A stretch of 15,281 nt of DNA from CAZBDU01 sp964490725 (lineage in GTDB: Bacteria > Spirochaetota > Spirochaetia > SZUA-6 > DRHE01): NCBI GenBank assembly GCA_964490725.1, contig CAZBDU010000114.1, positions 1 through 15,281 on the forward strand. The letters are read 5' to 3'. Positions 6,174 through 13,922 of the stretch are shown in pieces. Numbering within the stretch: the first letter of the stretch is position 1; every line of letters begins with the position of its first letter. Both the position numbers and the translations under genes were made by a program. The notes beneath the pieces are model-generated. The model had not been told where the DNA came from. It was given only the letters and a program-made list of their open reading frames with translations, and did not search any database.

Positions 6174-8315
6174 TCAAGGGCGCCGGCCCAGGGTCAGGGT
6201 GCTCCTCAGAGCCTCCCGTCCGCGGAGGAGCTCGATCTCCACCGTGCGTCCCGCCCCCAGCTGCTCGAGAACCGCCGTCAGGCTGTCCGCGTCCACGGGC
6301 CGCCCGGCGACGCGCAGGATCAGGTCTCCCGGCAGCAGCCCCCCCCTTTCGGCAGGACCGCCGGGGAGCACCTGCCCCAGGAGCACCCCTTCCGCAGCCG
6401 GCCCGGCACGCCCCTCCCCCGGAGGCTCCGGCCTCTGCACCATCACCCCCAGGTAGCCGGCAGGCTGGCGCCTGAGCGTTGCCTCCAGGGCTGCGCCCTG
6501 CCGGCGCAGCCCCACCGAGATCTCCTGGCCCGGCCTGACCCGGGAGAATGACACCCGGACGCTCTCCGCCCCCGCCACGGCGGCGCCGTCCACCGAGACG
6601 ATGCGGTCTCCCACGCGCAACACCCCTTCGGCGCCGGAACCGGGGCTCACCGCAGATACCGCAAGCTCCCCGCCGGCCTCCTGCCCGTGCGGCCGGAACG
6701 TCACCCCCAACCAGGGCACGTTCACCACCGAGCCCGGCCGCTCGGGGCGCTCCGCCGCGGCCCGGGCGATCAGCCCCACCAGGCGCACGATGACAGCCAT
6801 CCGGTCATAGGCGAGCCTGTCGGGCTCATCGCGCAGCCCGTGGTAGTCCTCGTGCATCCCCGTGTAGAAGAACAGGAAGGGGACGCCCCGCTCGAAGAAC
6901 GGGGCGTGGTCGCTGTTTTCCGCATAGCCGGTGCCGGCGTATTCCAGCGGCAGCCCCACCTGCCGGTTGGCCTCCTCCACCAGCTCCCGCAGGTCCGGGG
7001 CGAACCCTTCGCCCATCACCCGCACCGGCCTGTCCGGATTGCGCCCGATCATGTCCAGGTTGATCATCAGCACCGTCTTGCCCGCCGGAACGAGCTCCTC
7101 GGCAAGCCGGCGCGAACCAAACAGGCCTTCCTCCTCCGCGGCAAAGGTGGCAAACACCAGGCTGCGGCGCGGCGCCGGCTGCGCCGCGGCCAGGGAGCGC
7201 GCCAGCGCCAGCACGGCTGCCACGCCGGAGGCGTTGTCATCGGCGCCGTTGAACACCGTGTCTCCCCGTCCGGCAAAGGAGCCCAGATGGTCGTGGTGTG
7301 CCCCCAGGAGGATCCACTCCTCCCTCAGGGAAGGGTCGGACCCTGGCAGGTAGCCCACGACGTTGCGCGCCGGCACCTCCTCTGCTCGCTCCTCCAGCGC
7401 CACCCGGAGGTGCAGGTGCACCGGCAGGGAGGCCAGCCCTGCGGGGCGCGCTCCACCGTCCACCGCCTTCTGAGCCTGGCGCAGGCCAAAGCCACCCTCG
7501 AAGAGCAGCCGCTCGGCCAGCGATCGCGAGATGTGCAGGGCCAGAAAGCGGCCCCGGCCGCCGCCGGTCCCCAGGGAGGCCTCCGTTCCGTAGCGGTCCA
7601 TCAGGCGCAGGTCTTCCGCGCCGCCTGCGCTGGCCGGGTCGGTGACCAGCAGCATCCCCACGGCGCCGTGCCGCCGCGCGTTGTCCGCCTTGGCGGTGAA
7701 CAGGGAATGCCGTGTCAGCCTTGCCCCCTGAAAGAACTCCTCGGAACCGCCGCCCGTGGGCTCGTGACGGAGGACAAGGACGAACCGCCCCTCCACCGAG
7801 AGCCCCCGGTAGTCGTCGTAATCGTACTCGGGGGCCGTGATGCCGTAGCCGGCGAATACCAGCCCGGCGCTCTGCTCCCCGGTGCCGGAAAAGGAGAAGG
7901 GACGGAAGTCCACCCCCGGGACGGCCGCCTCGCTGCCCCGGGGCGTCTGCAGCGTCAGGGCCGTCCGGGCGGCGTCGAAGCCCCGCCGGTAGAGGGGAAA
8001 CTCGTGGAAGAAGTCCTTCTGCCCGGGAAGGGGCTTCAGCCCGGAACGGCGGAAGGAGGCGGCCACATAGCGCTCGGCCAGCGCGCTTCCCGGGGAACCC
8101 ACCTCCCGGCCCGCGAGCGCGTCGGAGGCTAAATAGCTCACATGCGCGCGCAGCTGGTCCTGGAGCGCCGCCTCCGCAGCGGCCGCCCCCGCAGCCACGC
8201 CGGGCGCCCGGGCCGCCGTCGCGGGCGCCTGCCGACCCGCGGGGGAACATGCGGAAAGGAGCAGCGCCCCCAAGAGAAGAAGCCGCAGCAGCGTCGTGGT
8301 CAACCGTTTCGGCAT
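6174..8315 (-). CDS. M28-family zinc metallopeptidase lipoprotein with two PDZ domains
   Basis: Predicted exported lipoprotein: a hydrophobic signal at residues 4-22 ends in the lipobox LLSAC, with Cys23 as the lipidation site. A protease-associated (PA) insert spans roughly 110-310. The M28 aminopeptidase core follows at about 315-520 with two-zinc ligands in order: His340 (GAHHDHLG), Asp360 (GADDNASG), Glu395 next to the catalytic base Glu394 (AAEEEGLFGS), Asp421 (NLDMIGRN) and His470 (NSDHAPF). All are present, so it should be active. Two PDZ domains occupy about 534-615 and 619-710 and probably bind C-termini of substrates or partners. Known relatives remove N-terminal residues from peptides; the exact specificity is not visible. 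ATG 8315 has a modest AAGG upstream. It is divergent from moxR and monocistronic. At 713 residues it is longer than simple M28 enzymes because of the PA and PDZ parts. Confidence 0.93.
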   Translation of the reverse strand: MPKRLTTTLLRLLLLGALLLSACSPAGRQAPATAARAPGVAAGAAAAEAALQDQLRAHVSYLASDALAGREVGSPGSALAERYVAASFRRSGLKPLPGQKDFFHEFPLYRRGFDAARTALTLQTPRGSEAAVPGVDFRPFSFSGTGEQSAGLVFAGYGITAPEYDYDDYRGLSVEGRFVLVLRHEPTGGGSEEFFQGARLTRHSLFTAKADNARRHGAVGMLLVTDPASAGGAEDLRLMDRYGTEASLGTGGGRGRFLALHISRSLAERLLFEGGFGLRQAQKAVDGGARPAGLASLPVHLHLRVALEERAEEVPARNVVGYLPGSDPSLREEWILLGAHHDHLGSFAGRGDTVFNGADDNASGVAAVLALARSLAAAQPAPRRSLVFATFAAEEEGLFGSRRLAEELVPAGKTVLMINLDMIGRNPDRPVRVMGEGFAPDLRELVEEANRQVGLPLEYAGTGYAENSDHAPFFERGVPFLFFYTGMHEDYHGLRDEPDRLAYDRMAVIVRLVGLIARAAAERPERPGSVVNVPWLGVTFRPHGQEAGGELAVSAVSPGSGAEGVLRVGDRIVSVDGAAVAGAESVRVSFSRVRPGQEISVGLRRQGAALEATLRRQPAGYLGVMVQRPEPPGEGRAGPAAEGVLLGQVLPGGPAERGGLLPGDLILRVAGRPVDADSLTAVLEQLGAGRTVEIELLRGREALRSTLTLGRRP

Positions 8316-8388
8316 CGCCTGCCTTCGTGCTGCGGGGACTGCCGGCGCCCGGCGAAGAATGTCCGCCGCCCCTCGGTCCCGTATTGTT

Positions 8389-8424
8389 TATCCTGATTAT
8401 AATGGATATACTCGGAAACATGAA
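8389..8424. promoter_or_regulatory. Divergent promoter region with palindromic -10, M28 peptidase / moxR
   Basis: In the gap between the divergent genes ATTATAAT (8396-8403) is a perfect palindrome, so TATAAT reads on both strands (plus 8398-8403, minus 8401-8396). On the minus strand TTCATG (8424-8419) is 17 bases upstream, a weak -35. The plus strand has no clear -35 but has a TG two bases before the -10. TATCC (8389-8393) and GGATA (8404-8408) form inverted arms around it, as an operator might. Confidence 0.5.
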
Positions 8425-9442
8425 GGTGACCCGGGACAGCGGCTCAGGTATGGCCTTCGGCAATCCGGGGGCGCAGGCGGTCCCCGAAGAGCGCATCCGG
8501 GCGCAGGCGGACCTGATCGACCGGGTCCGGGAAGCGGTGCAGAGCGTGTTCGTGGGCAAGGATGAAATCGTCCACGTGCTCATAGCCGGCTTCATCTCGG
8601 GCCTGCACGTCATGATCGAAGACGTGCCGGGGGTCGGCAAGACGACTCTGGCCCGGACGCTGGCGGCGGCGGTGGGGCTGGACTTCGCGCGCATCCAGTT
8701 CACCCCAGACCTTCTGCCGGGGGACATCACCGGCGTGACCGTCTGGAGCCAGGAGAAGCGGGACTTCGTCTACAAGCAGGGGGCGATCATGCACCAGTTC
8801 GTCCTGGCTGACGAGATCAACCGCGCCTCACCGCGGACCCAATCCAGCCTTCTGGAGGCGATGCAGGAGCGGACCGTTTCGGTGGACGGCCGCAGCTACG
8901 AGCTGCCGCAACCCTTCTTCGTGGTGGCCACCCAGAACCCCTCGGAGTTCGTCGGCACCTTTCCCCTTCCCGAGGGCGAGATGGACCGGTTCGGCCTGTC
9001 CTTCTCCATCGGCTACCCGCACAGAAGCGAGGAACGGCAGATCTTGAACCGATTCCGCAACGAGGACCCTCTGGCCGAGCTGTCCGCGGTGGCCGGCCCG
9101 CAGGAGGTGGTGGCCATCCGGGGCATGGTGCGGGAGGTGTTCGTCTCCGCGGCAGTCCAGGACTACATCGTGGAGATTACCCGCAGTACCCGGCAGAACC
9201 CGCATGTGCGGCTGGGAGCCAGCCCCCGGGCCACCCAGCACCTGCAGCTGGCCGCTCAGGCGCAGGCGCTGATGAGCGGGCGGGGATTCGTGGTTCCCGA
9301 GGACGTGCTGTCCCTGGCGGGCGCGGTCCTGGCCCACCGCATCGTCCTGTCCAACCAGGCCAGGATGGAGCAGAAGAGCGCCCGGGAGGTGGTGGACTCC
9401 CTGGTGGGGGAGAGCCCCATTCCCGTGGGCATGAAGCTGTAG
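8420..9442 (+). CDS. MoxR-family AAA+ ATPase
   Basis: A chaperone-like ATPase of the MoxR group, which in characterised cases helps assemble or activate protein complexes, often with VWA or DUF58 partners. Numbered from ATG 8420 (340 residues), Walker A is PGVGKTT (70-76), Walker B FVLADEIN (127-134), sensor 1 ATQNP (170-174), LPEGEMDRF 183-191 with the likely arginine finger, and the C-terminal lid carries GASPRAT. The frame is open upstream to 8249 but overlaps the divergent peptidase start there. The predicted -10 at 8398-8403 rules out starts above about 8409. ATG 8420, GTG 8426 and ATG 8450 all remain possible because none has a strong Shine-Dalgarno. It is first in an operon with DUF58 two bases downstream. 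Confidence 0.93.
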   Translation: MKVTRDSGSGMAFGNPGAQAVPEERIRAQADLIDRVREAVQSVFVGKDEIVHVLIAGFISGLHVMIEDVPGVGKTTLARTLAAAVGLDFARIQFTPDLLPGDITGVTVWSQEKRDFVYKQGAIMHQFVLADEINRASPRTQSSLLEAMQERTVSVDGRSYELPQPFFVVATQNPSEFVGTFPLPEGEMDRFGLSFSIGYPHRSEERQILNRFRNEDPLAELSAVAGPQEVVAIRGMVREVFVSAAVQDYIVEITRSTRQNPHVRLGASPRATQHLQLAAQAQALMSGRGFVVPEDVLSLAGAVLAHRIVLSNQARMEQKSAREVVDSLVGESPIPVGMKL

Positions 9443-9444
9443 CG

Positions 9445-10665
9445 ATGCGGGTCAGGGTGGGTGCCCTGGGGCTGTACGCGTTCGGCGTGGCGCTCCTGTA
9501 CCTGGCCGGCGCCTACTTCGGCCGCTTCTTCGTGGTCCTCTTCTACCTGTCCCTCCTCTTCCCGCTGGCCTCCTACCTGCTGACTGTGGCGGCGGTGCGT
9601 CACCTGCACTGCATCCAGCGCTTCGACAACCAGAGACCCGCCAAGGGGGACCAGACGGTCTTCCGGCTGATCCTTCTCAACGACTCCGTGCTGCCGCTGT
9701 ACCGGGTGACGGTGCACCTCACCTCCACCACACCCCTGCCGGCGACCGATCTGGCGACGGTCAGCACCTTCCTGGGCTCGCGCGAGCGGTTCGAGCGCAG
9801 CTATCAGCTGCGCTTCCCCTTCCGGGGCGTGTACACCCTCGGGGCCGAGCGGGTGGAGGCCACGGACCTGCTGCAGCTCTTCGGGCTGGCCTGGCCCGTG
9901 CGGCCCCAGACCTTCACGGTCTACCCCCTGGTACACAGGATCGCCGCGTTTCCGGCAGGGGGAGGAGTCCAGACCGCCGAGGGGCGGTCGGGCGCCGGGG
10001 GGGCGCTCCCGGACTACTCGCTGTACAGCCACCTGCGCGGATACCGCAGCGGCGACTCCCTGCGGCACCTGTCGTGGAAACAGTTCGCCAGCCGCGGTGT
10101 GCCTCTGATCAAGGAGTACGAAACCCTGGTGGGAAGCCGCGTCCGGTTGATCCTGGACCTGCGGCAGCCGCCAGGGGTGGAGGGCGGCGGATTGCAGGCC
10201 CTCGAGCGGCTGACCCTGGAAGACACCTCCGTGGAGATCGCGGTGGCGCTGGTCCGCTATTTTCTGGACCGCGGGGTGCGCATCTCGGTGCTGGCACCGG
10301 GCAGCACGCTGTTCAGGTTCGAGGGTACCTCGGCGGAGCACTTCCAGGGGTTCTACGCCGCCACCGTGTCCATGAGCTTCCACGACGCCGCATCCCCGGC
10401 CGCGGTCTGCCGCGCCGCCGGAGGGCAGGACGCAGCGGGCGTCCTCACCATCGTGGTCACGCACCTGGCGGACGCGGAGGTGCTGGGCGCTCTGGAGGCC
10501 GGCGCCGAGGGAGACGCCGTGGTGATCCTCAACCATGCGGCGCAGCCGGGCCCTGACGGGGGCCAGGAGCCCTTCCTGGAAGCCCTGCGGGACCGGGGCG
10601 TGGGGGTGGTGCCCGTGCGCAGGGCCCGATCCCTGCGGGAGGAGCTGGAGGGCGGGAACGCGTGA
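9445..10665 (+). CDS. DUF58 domain-containing membrane protein
   Basis: A 406-residue protein with two N-terminal membrane helices (about residues 7-25 and 28-50) and a cytoplasmic remainder. The DUF58 signature lies at 197-226 and includes YRSGDSLRHLSWKQFASRG and IKEYE; the region after it resembles a von Willebrand A-like fold (RLILDLR at 234-240). DUF58 proteins are nearly always encoded next to MoxR ATPases and are thought to be their partner, perhaps in envelope assembly; the biochemical role is not settled. The ATG is two bases after the moxR stop, so expression is coupled. Its own stop overlaps the transglutaminase start by four bases. Typical length and full signature indicate an intact gene. 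Confidence 0.93.
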   Translation: MRVRVGALGLYAFGVALLYLAGAYFGRFFVVLFYLSLLFPLASYLLTVAAVRHLHCIQRFDNQRPAKGDQTVFRLILLNDSVLPLYRVTVHLTSTTPLPATDLATVSTFLGSRERFERSYQLRFPFRGVYTLGAERVEATDLLQLFGLAWPVRPQTFTVYPLVHRIAAFPAGGGVQTAEGRSGAGGALPDYSLYSHLRGYRSGDSLRHLSWKQFASRGVPLIKEYETLVGSRVRLILDLRQPPGVEGGGLQALERLTLEDTSVEIAVALVRYFLDRGVRISVLAPGSTLFRFEGTSAEHFQGFYAATVSMSFHDAASPAAVCRAAGGQDAAGVLTIVVTHLADAEVLGALEAGAEGDAVVILNHAAQPGPDGGQEPFLEALRDRGVGVVPVRRARSLREELEGGNA

Positions 10666-12887
10666 GCGTCATGAGCCCGGCGCGCCCGGCGCCGCCAATC
10701 TCCGAGTCCCGGCTCGCAGCGCCGCCCTCCCGGCTGGTCGCAGCCGCGCTCCTGGCCGCAGGGGTGCCCTTCCTGCACTGGTGGCTCCTCCGGGGATCGC
10801 TGTCCCCCCTGCTCCTGGCCGGCATCGTCGCGCTTCTGGCGGGGCTGGGAGCGGCCTACAGGATCTGGCCGTCCAGGTGGCTGCGGCTGGGTGCCCGCCT
10901 GGCCGCCTGCGTGCTGGCCCTGGCCGTCCTGGCGGGCATCCTGATGACCCCCTATTCGGTGTACCTGGTCTGGGCGGAGATGCTGGACAACGGCCTGCAG
11001 CGCGGGGCGGTGTCCAACCTCTTCGTGCTCACCGTCACCCTCTTCGCCTCGGTAATCGGGCCCATGGTGCTCACCTCGGGGCTGTCCTTTCCCGTTCTCC
11101 TGCTGGCGTTGGCCACCTGCGGCCTGTGGGCCGTCATGGTGCAGGCGGCGGCGCTGTTCTGGCTCTTCCTGGCGCTGGCGGTGGCATGCCTGGGGTACCT
11201 GGCGCTGGGCAGCCGCAGCGCCCGGGGCCGGGGAGCAAGCCTTGCCTACGCCTCGGGTGTGCTGCTGGCTCTGGCGGCGCTGATCGGGTCTCTTGCCGGC
11301 AGTGGAGAGCCTCGCCGCAGCCACCTGGTGGACCAGACGCTGCATCCCTGGCTGCGCCAGACCGCGGTCTCCCTGCTCCCGCGCTTCCCCCTGCTGTACG
11401 CCATCCCGGGTTACGGCTACTCCTACAGCCAGCGGGAGCTGGGCGCGCCGCCGTCCCTCTCCGCACAGCCCCTGTTCGACGTCGAGGCTGCTCCGGGACA
11501 GACCCTGTACCTGCGCACGGTGATCTACGACCGCTACGATGGACGGGCCTGGACGGCCACGGTGGAAAACGTGGAGTACGAAGGAGTGCTCCCCCGCCCC
11601 CGGCTGGTGCGCGGCAGCTCGCGGGTGCGGCGGGACATCCGCCTCACCCTGGACATCGAGTTCTACAGCCGTCTGCCCCACACCATCGACACGGTCCGCG
11701 CCGGCTTCCAGGGCAGGACCCCGCCCCTTGTGGCCGGCGACCTGCGCACGGGAATGACCCTGAGCCCCTCTCTCAAGTTCGGCGACTCCATCGTGCTGGA
11801 GCGCGGCGAGCCGCTCTATCACGGCGGGCCGGAAGAGCTGATGACCGCCGTGGGGACCGCCGGCGGGCCTCGGCGGCGCGGACAGGAGCGCAGCGAGGCG
11901 GAGGCGGCCTGGAGGCTGCGGCGCGCCTACCTGGACGTCCCTGCGGAGCTCCCGGTGGAGGTGCGGCGCCTGGCAGCCCGGCTTGCCGAGGGTTCCGGAG
12001 GGCAGCCGAGGGTGATCCTGCAGGCCATCGAGGACTACCTCTCCTCCGGGTACCGCTACAGCATCAGCCCGCGCCGTGTCGCCAGCGGGGAGGACTTCGT
12101 ACGGGGCTTCCTCTTCGACACGCGGGAGGGCTTCTGCGTGCACTTCGCCACCAGCTTCGTGATCCTGGCTCGCCTGAACGGCATTCCCGCCCGCTACGCC
12201 ACCGGCTTCCTGGTGTACATGCCGCGAGAGGAAGACAGAACCAGCGTCACCGGGCTTTCCTCCCACGCCTGGCCGGAGGTGTGGCTGGATGGCGAGTGGG
12301 TCACCTGGGAGGCCACCCATGCTGTGGACCGGCGCTATTACGACGCGCTGGAGGACGAGCTGGTCTACCAGCAGGACATCGAGCTGGACGCCCAGACTTC
12401 GCGGCAGATCCAGAGTCTGCTGGGAAGCCCGGTGCGCTCCCATGTGGACGCCGCCGTCCAGGGCCCCCTGCAGGGCGGCTCCTTCCCGTGGTGGCTGCTG
12501 GCCACGCTGCCGGCAGCCGGCGCCCTGGCGCTCCTGGTGCTACGCAGGCGGCTGCTGGCGGCGGGGTTCCGCGGCCGTGAGGCCCGCTTCCGCATGGCGG
12601 CGCGCAGGACGGTGCGGCGCCTGGGCCGGGACGGCATCCCTTCGCCCCTTCGGGTGGGCTGGTCCGGCTGGGCCGCGGAGCTGCGCGCGCGCTTCCCGGA
12701 GAAGGCGGCCGAGATCGAGGCGGTCGAGGGGGCGCTTCTGGGCTATCTGTACGGCGGCGAGCCCTTCGACGAGGGCTGGCTGCGCAGTCTGAAGGGGCTG
12801 TCAGGACTGCCCGGGCGGGCGCGCAGCCGACGGGAGGCGCCTGCAAACCGCCCGCGGCCCACCCCGGAGCGGCGGCGAAGCGCCTGA
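10662..12887 (+). CDS. TgpA-like transmembrane transglutaminase-domain protein
   Basis: A 741-residue inner-membrane protein. Residues about 24-215 hold several membrane helices, then a large extracytoplasmic region contains a transglutaminase-like core at about 450-560, a helix at about 609-627 (WWLLATLPAAGALALLVL) and a basic cytoplasmic tail resembling the DUF4129-type end. The catalytic Cys492 is in EGFCVHFA and His535 in SSHAWPEVWL. The third position, usually Asp in a DPT-type motif, is Glu550 in WVTWEAT. Homologues (TgpA in Pseudomonas) are essential or envelope-related cysteine enzymes of unknown substrate. The GTG start overlaps the DUF58 stop as GTGA; GGAGG lies 10 bases upstream, and an ATG nine bases later is an alternative. 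It is the last gene of the moxR operon. Confidence 0.92.
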   Translation: MSVMSPARPAPPISESRLAAPPSRLVAAALLAAGVPFLHWWLLRGSLSPLLLAGIVALLAGLGAAYRIWPSRWLRLGARLAACVLALAVLAGILMTPYSVYLVWAEMLDNGLQRGAVSNLFVLTVTLFASVIGPMVLTSGLSFPVLLLALATCGLWAVMVQAAALFWLFLALAVACLGYLALGSRSARGRGASLAYASGVLLALAALIGSLAGSGEPRRSHLVDQTLHPWLRQTAVSLLPRFPLLYAIPGYGYSYSQRELGAPPSLSAQPLFDVEAAPGQTLYLRTVIYDRYDGRAWTATVENVEYEGVLPRPRLVRGSSRVRRDIRLTLDIEFYSRLPHTIDTVRAGFQGRTPPLVAGDLRTGMTLSPSLKFGDSIVLERGEPLYHGGPEELMTAVGTAGGPRRRGQERSEAEAAWRLRRAYLDVPAELPVEVRRLAARLAEGSGGQPRVILQAIEDYLSSGYRYSISPRRVASGEDFVRGFLFDTREGFCVHFATSFVILARLNGIPARYATGFLVYMPREEDRTSVTGLSSHAWPEVWLDGEWVTWEATHAVDRRYYDALEDELVYQQDIELDAQTSRQIQSLLGSPVRSHVDAAVQGPLQGGSFPWWLLATLPAAGALALLVLRRRLLAAGFRGREARFRMAARRTVRRLGRDGIPSPLRVGWSGWAAELRARFPEKAAEIEAVEGALLGYLYGGEPFDEGWLRSLKGLSGLPGRARSRREAPANRPRPTPERRRSA

Positions 12888-12917
12888 CCGACGCCCGCCT
12901 TCCCTGGCTGCGACGGC

Positions 12918-12975
12918 CGCCAGCGGGGCTCCTCCGGCTGGCGTACCGGTAGGGCGGCGGGGCCGCCCCTCCTTC
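12918..12975 (+). terminator. Hairpin pair after the moxR operon, probable terminator
   Basis: Two stems follow the transglutaminase stop: CGCCAGC/GCTGGCG (12918-12943, 12-base loop) and GGGCGGC/GCCGCCC (12952-12968, 3-base loop), the latter followed by CCTCCTTC. The second stem is strong but the T-tract is poor, so this is a probable rather than classical intrinsic terminator. Confidence 0.45.
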
Positions 12976-12985
12976 AACACAAGGG

Positions 12986-13013
12986 CTGACAGTTGTGTAT
13001 CTCCGGGTATACA
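12986..13013 (+). promoter_or_regulatory. Promoter candidate for the beta-barrel protein
   Basis: CTGACA (12986-12991, 5 of 6 to the -35) is followed after 16 bases by TATACA (13008-13013, 4 of 6 to the -10). TGTAT...ATACA forms an inverted repeat (12996-13013), and ACAGTT occurs twice 22 bases apart (12989 and 13011), so a regulator could bind here. It is the only reasonable promoter in the 307-base gap and predicts a leader of about 175 bases. Confidence 0.45.
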
Positions 13014-13019
13014 GTTTCG

Positions 13020-13194
13020 GGCGCCCGCCGGAAGAGAAATCCCGTGCCGATACGCAAGTCCTTATTTTGCAAGAACGTGCAGAGGGCCACATGGAACGGG
13101 CCGCTGTGGCACGCATCGTGCATGTCATTGCCAGTCACGGCCGCCTGAAAAGCGCGGCCGCCGACGGGAGCCTTGAACACACAGGAGGTACGAC
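13020..13194 (+). promoter_or_regulatory. Non-coding leader before the beta-barrel gene
   Basis: No convincing gene lies here. Visible structure: GCCACA/TGTGGC (13086-13110), the compact hairpin GCACG-CAT-CGTGC (13109-13121), and CGGCCGCC twice in the last 60 bases. The leader ends in a strong AGGAGG six bases before the ATG at 13195. I do not recognise a known riboswitch family. With the terminator and promoter before it, this accounts for all of the 12888-13194 gap. Confidence 0.35.
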
Positions 13195-13791
13195 ATGAAA
13201 CGATGGCTCATCCTTACCGTATTGATCGCTTCGGCCGCTTCCACGGCCTTCGCCGGGGGACTGCGCTTCGGCGCCCAGATCGGGGCCGAGTTCCTGAACA
13301 GACCCTCCCTGGCGGCGGTCTCCCAGGAGTTCGACCAGCGGGCCAACCTCATCCCGGGGCTCTACTGGGAAGTGGTGCCCCGCAAGCTGGGCTTCGGCAT
13401 GACCTATCTGCTGGACCTGGAGAAGCTGGCGGTGGCGCCTCCGGTGGGCCAGGAGCTGTGGCTCGACTGGATCAGCTCGCTGGACCTGCGATTTCACCTC
13501 TTGGGGCCGAAGGCCTTTCTGGACCCGTACCTGGAGGCCGGGTTCGGCGCGGCGGGTCGCTCCAACGTGACCGACTACCAGGCGGTGGGCGCAGGGCCCA
13601 ACGACTACACTCCCACCAACCTCTCCCTGTTCGGCCAGGTGGGGGGCGGCCTGGGCTTGACCCTGGGCATCTTTCAGGTGGGAGCCAGGGCCGACTGGCG
13701 CTTCTGGAACGGGGCCGTTCCGGGCACCTCCTTCGACCCCTACCCGCTGAAGAACTTCTCCGTCGCCCTGGTGGGCGGCCTGGCCTTCTAG
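13195..13791 (+). CDS. Predicted outer-membrane beta-barrel protein
   Basis: A 198-residue exported protein. Residues 1-20 form a classical signal peptide (KR start, hydrophobic core, STAFA cleavage motif before GG). The mature part is built of alternating polar and hydrophobic strands rich in Gly and aromatics (for example LDLRFHLLG, PYLEAGFGAAG, GLTLGIFQVGARADWRF). It ends in VALVGGLAF; a terminal Phe is the usual recognition signal for outer-membrane assembly by BAM. The size suits an 8-stranded barrel of the OmpA/OmpW-like kind, but I cannot assign a family. The start is secure thanks to AGGAGG at the right distance. It is monocistronic, with its own promoter candidate and a strong terminator. 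If the prediction is right, the organism is diderm. Confidence 0.8.
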   Translation: MKRWLILTVLIASAASTAFAGGLRFGAQIGAEFLNRPSLAAVSQEFDQRANLIPGLYWEVVPRKLGFGMTYLLDLEKLAVAPPVGQELWLDWISSLDLRFHLLGPKAFLDPYLEAGFGAAGRSNVTDYQAVGAGPNDYTPTNLSLFGQVGGGLGLTLGIFQVGARADWRFWNGAVPGTSFDPYPLKNFSVALVGGLAF

Positions 13792-13827
13792 AGCGCTCCC
13801 TCACCCTCTCGACAGGCGTAAAGGAAT

Positions 13828-13875
13828 GAGGAGGCTGCTCCGCGTGGAGCAGCCTCCTCTCTTTTCGTCTTTTCG
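13828..13875 (+). terminator. Strong intrinsic terminator
   Basis: A perfect 14-bp stem, GAGGAGGCTGCTCC / GGAGCAGCCTCCTC (13828-13841 and 13846-13859), with a GCGT tetraloop is followed by TCTTTTCGTCTTTT. It ends the beta-barrel transcript. On the minus strand the sequence after the stem (ATTCCTTTACG) is less T-rich, so it is mainly one-directional. Confidence 0.92.
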
Positions 13876-13922
13876 CCGCAGGCGCCCGGGGCCCCGACCC
13901 GCGCGCCCCGCCCGCGGCGGCG

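Noticed and set aside
6687..8132. Long plus-strand open frame opposite the M28 peptidase
   Set aside because: A shadow frame typical of GC-rich DNA; its translation is His/Arg/Gln-rich without domains, while the minus strand has all M28 motifs.
8249..8419. N-terminal extension of the MoxR frame
   Set aside because: It overlaps the start of the divergent peptidase and lies upstream of the TATAAT; the translated part is Pro/Ala-rich and unlike MoxR N-termini.
10353..12443. Long minus-strand open frame opposite the transglutaminase
   Set aside because: Low-complexity translation rich in Gln, Gly, His and Arg without any fold; the plus strand carries the catalytic motifs and operon overlaps.
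12974..13198. Open frames on both strands in the gap before the beta-barrel gene
   Set aside because: Short, no ribosome-binding sites, unlike coding composition, and they overlap the promoter and leader elements.
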